From an uncultured Burkholderiaceae bacterium (GTDB lineage Bacteria; Pseudomonadota; Gammaproteobacteria; Burkholderiales; Burkholderiaceae): 10,304 nt of DNA. The stretch is from NCBI GenBank assembly GCA_937871985.1, contig CALMPB010000341.1, positions 1 through 10,304 of the forward strand, given 5' to 3'. The position numbers were made by a program, and so were the translations under genes. Positions 6,147 through 10,304 of the stretch are shown here, piece by piece. Under the pieces are notes generated by a model. The model ran no database searches, was not told the DNA's origin, and worked only from the letters and a program-made list of their open reading frames with translations. Within the stretch, counting starts at the first letter, position 1. Each line of letters begins with the position of its first letter.

Positions 6147-6577
6147 TTACCCGGTGCCAGGGCAGGCTCCGCGATCAAGGAACGCACGCTCTCCCGGTCG
6201 CGATCCTTGTGCGGTTTCAGAAGTTTTCCGTGGGCCGTCTCATAGATGATCTCCCGCCACCAAATCACGCCATCGTCGAAGATGCGATGGCATTGCACCC
6301 TGAAGCGCCGCTTACCCGTCCAGCCTCGCCAAGCCTTGGCGATGAAGAGATAGCGTCCGATCCGACGACGAGAGTTCCAGCGGAGCTTGAACACCTCGTC
6401 GCGTATGCAAATCTCGATCAACTCGCTGTCCTCGGAATGATCGATGTCAACTTTGCAACTGTCCTTTCCGACCTCCACGACAAGGCCCGTCGAAATGAGT
6501 TTAGGCACAACTGCATGACTGTTCACTGCATCTGCTATCTTAGCCAACCTTATTCCCCCATTTGGCGACACGCGCAT
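6143..6577 (-). CDS. hypothetical basic protein, 144 aa
   Basis: Not recognised with confidence. The middle of the protein is strand-rich and aromatic/basic: VFKLRWNSRRRIGRYLFIAKAWRGW, then RRFRVQCHRIFDDGVIWWREIIYET, about residues 62-115. That looks like a compact beta-sheet fold that may bind nucleic acid or a ligand; a WYL-like reading was considered and not accepted. No signal peptide or membrane helix is present. ATG 6577 is the first start but has no Shine-Dalgarno sequence, so the true start could be a little further in. Its stop overlaps the start of the membrane-protein gene (ATGA), which makes it the first gene of a three-gene unit. The recombinase gene ends 65 bp upstream on the same strand. 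Confidence 0.65.
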   Translation of the reverse strand: MRVSPNGGIRLAKIADAVNSHAVVPKLISTGLVVEVGKDSCKVDIDHSEDSELIEICIRDEVFKLRWNSRRRIGRYLFIAKAWRGWTGKRRFRVQCHRIFDDGVIWWREIIYETAHGKLLKPHKDRDRESVRSLIAEPALAPGK

Positions 6578-6642
6578 TAGCAGAGATGGGTTGGCACATC
6601 AACGATTGGCTATTTCGGGATTTCTTGGAAATGATTGCGCCC

Positions 6643-7314
6643 TCAACACAAAATGGCGCCACTCCCCTCGCCCATCTTGCTTGCCTTGAGATGCCGGAAT
6701 AACGTCGCACGGCTGACCGAATATCGGTGCGCGACCGCTTCGGCCTTTAGGCCGCTCTGCATCAGCGATGCCGCCTCTGCGATCTGGCAAGGCTGCATCT
6801 TGGGTTTCGCGCCAAGGCGGATGCCGCGCGCTTTGGCGGCGGCGAGTCCGGCCTTGGTGCGCGCGACGATCATGCGCCGTTCGACATGGGCGATCATGGC
6901 GAGGATCGTCGAATAAAGTTCACCGGCCTCGTTGCCGGTGTCGAACCCCTCGCCGAGGCTGACAAGGCTCGCACCCTTGTCCGCCAACTCGGCGACGATC
7001 GTCATGACGTGCGGGATGGATCGACCAAGACGATCGAGCCGCCAGACGATCAGCCTGTCGCCCTTGCCGATGTCGGCAAGGGCGCGATCCAGCCCGTCGC
7101 GCATCAATGAGACGCCCGTGATCCGATCCTCATAGATCGGATCGCAACCGGCTTTGGTGAGGGCGTCATATTGAAGGTCGGTATTCTGTTCGCAGGTACT
7201 GACGCGGACATATCCGACCCGCCGACCACCCGTGGGCGGCGGCGCGACGGGCGTGGGCGAAACGCCCCTCTTCGCCTGCAAAGGCAGGCGTTTCCTTTGT
7301 TTTTCGGATGTCAT
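6643..7314 (-). CDS. serine recombinase, resolvase/invertase type
   Basis: A small serine recombinase of 223 aa that cuts and rejoins DNA through a Ser-DNA bond. Seen: the catalytic Ser in GYVRVSTCEQN (S39), the Arg pair in VWRLDRLGRS (R95, R98), the core GYSTILAM/IAHVERRMI helix region, the E-helix arm RTKAGLAAAKARGIRLGAKP (152-171) and a C-terminal helix-turn-helix (about 182-209, SLMQSGLKAEAVAHRYSVSRATLFRHL). All catalytic residues checked are present, so it is probably active. A 30-residue basic/proline-rich extension precedes the catalytic domain, which is longer than in Tn3 resolvase. ATG 7314 is chosen over an upstream in-frame ATG at 7407 because GGAAAGG sits 4 nt before it, and because the longer frame would read through the dyad site at 7332-7357. 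No transposase is present nearby, so it is a resolvase, invertase or plasmid multimer-resolution enzyme. Confidence 0.93.
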   Translation of the reverse strand: MTSEKQRKRLPLQAKRGVSPTPVAPPPTGGRRVGYVRVSTCEQNTDLQYDALTKAGCDPIYEDRITGVSLMRDGLDRALADIGKGDRLIVWRLDRLGRSIPHVMTIVAELADKGASLVSLGEGFDTGNEAGELYSTILAMIAHVERRMIVARTKAGLAAAKARGIRLGAKPKMQPCQIAEAASLMQSGLKAEAVAHRYSVSRATLFRHLKASKMGEGSGAILC

Positions 7315-7331
7315 CGGGCCTTTCCGGCGGG

Positions 7332-7357
7332 GTCTCACAAACTGTCCTTTGTGAGAC
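7332..7357. promoter_or_regulatory. 26-bp dyad, probable recombinase site (subsite 1)
   Basis: GTCTCACAAA (7332-7341) is perfectly repeated in inverse at 7348-7357 around the spacer CTGTCC, giving a 26-bp dyad with central GT. That is the typical length of a crossover site for small serine recombinases. It lies 17 bp upstream of the recombinase start, so binding could also repress the gene. Confidence 0.6.
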
Positions 7358-7459
7358 TCTGCAATTCGACCCCGAAGGGGAACCTCACCAAAGCGGAAAA
7401 CCGCCATAATTCAACGCCGTTAAAATACCATACGTAGCGGATACAGCCAAGAAAAAAGA

Positions 7460-7485
7460 GTCTCACAGACCACGGAATACGAGAC
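7460..7485. promoter_or_regulatory. 26-bp imperfect dyad, probable recombinase site (subsite 2)
   Basis: The left half begins GTCTCACA (7460-7467), the same as both halves of the first site. The right half ends GAGAC (7481-7485). Total length is again exactly 26 bp, with centres 128 bp apart. The right half is poorly conserved, as accessory res subsites often are. It also lies 41 bp upstream of the 237-aa gene. Confidence 0.45.
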
Positions 7486-7525
7486 GTCGTGAAGTTAAAA
7501 CACATGAAACACAAGTGAGCGTGCG

Positions 7526-8239
7526 ATGGCTACTTTATCAAATACGATGAAATCATTTCGGACAGCGGTGGTAATGGGTGCTGCGCTGGCTTGCGCGACA
7601 CCGGCAACGATCACGGCGGCGGAACCTGCCGTCACGGGATTGCAGCCAGGTCAGTGCCTTCCAATGGCAGATATGAACTCGGCGCTGCGCGCCGAAGGTC
7701 AACGCACAATGATTATAGGCAATCGCAGTGCCGTTCAGGAACGCGACGCGCGCGGTAATCCAACGCGCGTGACCGAAAGCGTAGAAACGATTACATCCAA
7801 TGCAGATGGAAGTGTCGGATTTAATCTCGCAGGCAATCGTCCGCGCGAAGAAGCTTCAACCACCGTATGCGTAGGCGCAAGACTAACTAACGTCCGTCTC
7901 TATGATGCGCGCTCAGGCACAATTCCGCGCGATGCTTATCTCGGCGGATCATTCAATCAATTAGTGGATGAGAATGCAGCGCGCGGGACGCGCCCGATGG
8001 TCGTCGCCGATACCGTGTTCCCGAACAGCGATGGCAGCACACGTATCGGTCGCCCGATTGTGCTTTTTGGAAATGTCGAAGGTCGCAGCGCGTCGCTCGT
8101 CACCTACACCGCTAATCGTGAACCTGCCAGATTAGCACTCATGGTCAGCACAGATTATACGCCAGCGGCTATGGAACGCATTAACGGCACTCGCACGCTT
8201 GCGTCTCTTTCACCATCCATTGCTGGCGGGTCACGCTAG
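7526..8239 (+). CDS. secreted or periplasmic hypothetical protein, 237 aa
   Basis: The N-terminus carries a signal peptide: a basic stretch MKSFRT, a hydrophobic core AVVMGAALACAT and a probable cleavage near ITAAEPA (about residue 31-32). ALAC at 20-23 is a poor but possible lipobox. The mature part is Asn/Thr/Arg/Gly-rich with many strand-like segments (RTMIIGNRS, SVGFNL, GRPIVLFGN, ASLVTYTANR), suggesting a beta-sheet protein. Two cysteines remain (C44, C115) and could form a disulfide. No enzyme motif is seen and the family is not recognised. The start has only weak AGTGAG upstream; M8 is an alternative that would begin the signal peptide directly. Codons are visibly more AT-ended than in the recombinase gene next door. 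Its stop lies 4 bp from the stop of the convergent gene. Confidence 0.75.
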   Translation: MATLSNTMKSFRTAVVMGAALACATPATITAAEPAVTGLQPGQCLPMADMNSALRAEGQRTMIIGNRSAVQERDARGNPTRVTESVETITSNADGSVGFNLAGNRPREEASTTVCVGARLTNVRLYDARSGTIPRDAYLGGSFNQLVDENAARGTRPMVVADTVFPNSDGSTRIGRPIVLFGNVEGRSASLVTYTANREPARLALMVSTDYTPAAMERINGTRTLASLSPSIAGGSR

Positions 8240-8243
8240 TCGA

Positions 8244-9293
8244 TCACACATCAAATCCAGAAGAAGCAATTGCCGCTGGTGCAGGCGCAGGTGGCGCAAC
8301 CGTGCTGGCTGCGAGCTGAGGCGCATCGAGCGGGGTCGTTGCGGTAAGGGCTGCTCCAAACTGACCGCGAAGCGAAGGCGCTCCTGTGATGGCAGCTTGA
8401 CCATCCACCTGCGCCGAGACTGACACACGCGAAATTGCAGGCGAGCTAGCCGTCAACCGTGGGGCGGTCGTATCGCCGCTCGAGAGAATATCCGTTCTAG
8501 CACCCGTTGCAGCTTGGGGATCGAATGATGGGGCGTCGGCAGAACCGATTGAAGCTAGACCATCAACGCGATCTGCGATCCGAGGAGAGTTTCCGTTTTC
8601 AAGTGTAGCAGCGCTGTAACGTGACAAATCGCCGGAAACATCATTCACCACTGAAGGCGGCGCAGTTTCTAAAACTCGTCGCGTTTCGGCATTTCCGCGT
8701 CCACTTCGTTCTGCGGTAATGGCGTTTGCAATATCGAGGCGCTGTCTGATTTGTGCGTCCGATAATTCCGGATGCAACATGCGCATGAAATTCATGAAGC
8801 GCTCTTGCCCGTCGCGTGTTTTCAAATCGTCGTTCAATTCAGCATAGTTTTGCTGGCTCAAACCGTAGCGGTCAGGAACGGTGCTGAGCTGATTGCTCAT
8901 CGCGTCGTCCGCTAAATCGGTAGCGCGCGCCTGCTCTTTGCGATCTCGTTCATCACGCTCGCGACGTTCATTCCATGCCTCGCTGTTGCCGAATGCGGTC
9001 CCACCATTTTCCTGTTTTTCTTCCTGCAAATTCACGGCGGCGCGGAGATTCATAAGCACGCCGGAATCCAATCGGGCCGCAAGCGGCGAATTCAAAATCT
9101 GTGCTGCCTCTTCGGCAAGGTTGGTCGATGGATTGAAGCGAAGATCGTCGATCATTTCTTCGACATCGGATGCGAAGGCATCTGCCACTGGATCAACGTC
9201 ATATTCGCCCGAAGCCTGAGGCGGCGTTTCCGCCGCAACAGCCCGCATGATCGCGTCAACATCAAAATTGTTGGAAGTTCTCTCCATCCCCAT
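8244..9293 (-). CDS. long acidic/low-complexity hypothetical protein, about 349 aa
   Basis: The N-terminal third is acidic (EYDVDPVADAFASDVEEMIDDL). The middle has a charged helical stretch (EAWNERRERDERDRKEQARATD) followed by a possibly folded helical segment (ERFMNFMRMLHPELSDAQIRQRLDIANAI). The last about 150 residues are Ala/Ser/Thr/Pro-rich and probably disordered, ending APAPAAIASSGFDV. It has no signal peptide, no membrane helix and no Cys, and I recognise no family. Start choice is uncertain: ATG 9293 is given; ATG 9287 lies six bases on; an upstream TTG at 9311 is also in frame. None has a good Shine-Dalgarno sequence. The disordered tail is compatible with a secreted effector or scaffold, but nothing proves either. 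It shares AT-shifted composition with the convergent secreted-protein gene. Confidence 0.7.
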   Translation of the reverse strand: MGMERTSNNFDVDAIMRAVAAETPPQASGEYDVDPVADAFASDVEEMIDDLRFNPSTNLAEEAAQILNSPLAARLDSGVLMNLRAAVNLQEEKQENGGTAFGNSEAWNERRERDERDRKEQARATDLADDAMSNQLSTVPDRYGLSQQNYAELNDDLKTRDGQERFMNFMRMLHPELSDAQIRQRLDIANAITAERSGRGNAETRRVLETAPPSVVNDVSGDLSRYSAATLENGNSPRIADRVDGLASIGSADAPSFDPQAATGARTDILSSGDTTAPRLTASSPAISRVSVSAQVDGQAAITGAPSLRGQFGAALTATTPLDAPQLAASTVAPPAPAPAAIASSGFDV

Positions 9294-9439
9294 GATTAGA
9301 AGGATAGACAATAAAAGCTAGCAATACGTAAAATATGGAAACAATTTGAATAAAATTCAATGCATTATTCCAATTATACGTCAGATTATGATACAGTCTT
9401 TCATCTAAACCATATCTCTAGTGGTTTCCCAAACCCCGT
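9294..9439. promoter_or_regulatory. AT-rich divergent promoter region
   Basis: A strongly AT-rich spacer between two divergent genes, the AT-richest stretch of the window. It holds a TTGAAT-AAA-ATTCAA palindrome (9346-9360) and -10-like words such as TTATAC (9374-9379) and TATGAT (9387-9392), but no convincing -35/-10 pair at 16-18 bp. AT-rich curved DNA of this kind is a plausible target for the MucR-type regulator in the same window (inference). Confidence 0.4.
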
Positions 9440-9477
9440 GGGGCGGCGAGTCCCTTAAACTATGCCGCCCCTTTTTT
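9440..9477 (+). terminator. intrinsic terminator upstream of the 191-aa gene
   Basis: GGGGCGGC (9440-9447) pairs perfectly with GCCGCCCC (9464-9471) around a 16-nt loop, followed by six T (9472-9477). This is a textbook Rho-independent terminator for the plus strand. No plus-strand gene ends before it: the nearest, at 8239, is 1.2 kb away. It must therefore end a short untranslated RNA made from about 9300-9440, or act as an attenuator for the gene that starts 8 bp after the T-run. Confidence 0.75.
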
Positions 9478-9484
9478 AAGCACC

Positions 9485-10060
9485 ATGCCAAGATTCCTGC
9501 TGCCGCCCGATCCGCCTGACACGCCCGCTCCAATCTCGCGAGAAATGCGTAAGGAGCTGCGTCATCACTGGAAGCGGAGCGGCATTTCGACCGGCAATGT
9601 GATTGCTATGCACCGCCCCGCACCTGAGGGGCTGACGGTCGCTATCGTAAATGCGTGGATCGCGAACCGGCTGCATATGGCGCGACCATCGCACTGGAAT
9701 TACATGCTCACCCATTGGGCGGCGCTTCCCGACTGCGAAGCTTATCGAGGGCGGATTGAAGCCCGACAAAAAGGGCCGGGTCGTCCTCGAACGAGTCCGA
9801 ATTCAGATATATGGATTCCTCTGACCGAAGAAATGTCCGCTGCATTTCGAGCGGAAATGATCCGCACCAATGCCGATCCCAAACGCGATATTTTGGAGGC
9901 GCGTGGTGTGCCGCACGGCCTCACGCGGCGTGTCCTTTATATTTGGCGATATCGCCATGCGAAAACAACGCGCCGTGCGCATTGGGAATTCGCAATGGCG
10001 CGGCTTGCCGCGATGCCGGATTACGGCACGCCATTTTCGCACGGATGGCCGCTGCGCTAA
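9485..10060 (+). CDS. two-module HTH-like DNA-binding protein with AT-hook linker, 191 aa
   Basis: Two copies of a 67-residue module, residues 17-83 and 113-179, align without a gap at an offset of exactly 96. Shared features are E-M near the start, G-L-T (49-51, 145-147), W58/W154, H-W (70-71, 166-167) and A-A-x-P-D at the end; I count 18 identities of 67. Each module is helical with a GLT turn, like a helix-turn-helix. The linker (about 84-112) contains QKGPGRPRTSP, which resembles an AT-hook centred on GRPR. The protein is basic, with no signal or membrane segment. DNA binding is inferred; the family is not recognised. ATG 9485 has no good Shine-Dalgarno sequence and lies just after a terminator hairpin, which makes its expression a point of interest. 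Confidence 0.78.
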   Translation: MPRFLLPPDPPDTPAPISREMRKELRHHWKRSGISTGNVIAMHRPAPEGLTVAIVNAWIANRLHMARPSHWNYMLTHWAALPDCEAYRGRIEARQKGPGRPRTSPNSDIWIPLTEEMSAAFRAEMIRTNADPKRDILEARGVPHGLTRRVLYIWRYRHAKTTRRAHWEFAMARLAAMPDYGTPFSHGWPLR

Positions 10061-10110
10061 TCACATTCGACTTCTACCCATCCTGAGAATCGGTTGGTCA
10101 TAGAACCGTG

Positions 10111-10127
10111 GCGGAAAGGATTTCCGC
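10111..10127 (+). promoter_or_regulatory. hairpin enclosing a ribosome binding site
   Basis: GCGGAAAGGATTTCCGC is a perfect 7-bp stem with a GGA loop, extended by a G-U pair (10110 with 10128). It contains the Shine-Dalgarno-like GGAAAGGA of the 51-aa ORF, whose ATG follows one base later. Folded, it would hide most of the binding site and so could limit translation. Confidence 0.5.
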
Positions 10128-10128
10128 T

Positions 10129-10284
10129 ATGGATAAATCGACAGTCGTGCGGGGATTGATGCCCGCGAATTTCATCATGCATTTTATCTCCGCATCGCTC
10201 GCGGGCGTGTGGATCAGCGACATGGTGTCGCAGTCTGGCCCGATGACGCCTGGACTGCCCGCGATGACTGGTCCGGTTGCGTAG
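10129..10284 (+). CDS. small membrane protein, 51 aa
   Basis: A short ORF with a good upstream GGAAAGGA and an ATG, ending in TAG. The product has one hydrophobic stretch (about residues 14-32, FIMHFISASLAGVWISDMV) after a short basic N-terminus (MDKSTVVRGLMPAN), then a Met/Pro/Gly-rich tail (SQSGPMTPGLPAMTGPVA). This could be a single-pass membrane peptide or a signal sequence with a very short mature part. No family is recognised. It follows the two-module gene by 68 bp on the same strand. Its reality rests on the ribosome binding site and the clean transmembrane pattern. Confidence 0.5.
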   Translation: MDKSTVVRGLMPANFIMHFISASLAGVWISDMVSQSGPMTPGLPAMTGPVA

Positions 10285-10304
10285 TTAGTTGATGCGGGCT
10301 TCCG

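Noticed and set aside
6143..6577. WYL-domain protein
   Set aside because: The strand pattern RYLFIAKAW...RRFRVQCHRI is suggestive, but the W-Y-L core is missing and the protein is short.
7273..7290. Perfect 7-bp hairpin CGCCTGC/GCAGGCG
   Set aside because: It lies inside the recombinase coding sequence and can be explained by codon choice; no T-run follows.
7315..7407. 31-residue N-terminal extension of the recombinase from ATG 7407
   Set aside because: It would translate the 26-bp dyad; ATG 7314 has a proper GGAAAGG and gives a family-like start.
1..10304. CRISPR arrays, tRNA and rRNA genes
   Set aside because: No regularly spaced direct repeats, cloverleaf-like segments or conserved rRNA words were seen on either strand.

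Overview
The window looks like accessory DNA (plasmid, integrative element or genomic island) of a GC-rich alphaproteobacterium, most plausibly a sphingomonad. The clues are a Ros/MucR-type regulator, high-GC codon use, a resolvase-type serine recombinase, many small unfamiliar proteins, and no housekeeping gene, rRNA or tRNA. The taxonomic placement is inference; no marker gene is present. Left block, minus strand, 4139 down to 18: four genes chained by three 4-base ATGA stop/start overlaps. In transcription order they are a 58-aa ribbon-helix-helix (RHH) protein, a 953-aa SNF2/RapA-type helicase-like ATPase, a 61-aa unknown protein, and a Rad50/SMC-like ABC ATPase. The ATPase reading frame stops exactly where a zinc hook would be expected. 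A 19-bp near-perfect palindrome 7 bp upstream of the RHH start is a good candidate autoregulatory operator. The set has the shape of a mobile nucic-acid-acting or phage-defence cassette, but its effector is either missing or lies outside the window. Middle, 4166-4693: about 0.5 kb with no convincing gene but a dense run of perfect stem-loops (about 4309-4573), followed by a small plus-strand hypothetical gene (4694-4924). Next is a minus-strand group (6577 down to 4966): a 144-aa unknown protein overlapping a membrane protein (ATGA), a 77-aa protein made almost entirely of hexapeptide (left-handed beta-helix type) repeats, and a MucR-like regulator that lacks the usual last zinc-binding histidine. 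Right of this lies a serine recombinase (7314-6643). Two 26-bp dyad sites, 128 bp apart, sit next to its start and look like its recombination target. From about 7500 to 9420 the base and codon use shifts toward AT. This part holds a secreted-type hypothetical protein and a long, low-complexity acidic protein, which converge with only 4 bp between stop codons. The last kilobase has a textbook terminator hairpin placed just before a 191-aa protein. That protein consists of two copies of a 67-residue HTH-like module separated by an AT-hook-like linker. It is followed by a 51-aa membrane ORF whose ribosome binding site lies inside a perfect hairpin. The mosaic composition, the recombinase with its site, and the truncated gene at the left edge all point to a region assembled by repeated insertion and recombination. 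No database search was possible, so all family assignments are from motif reading.
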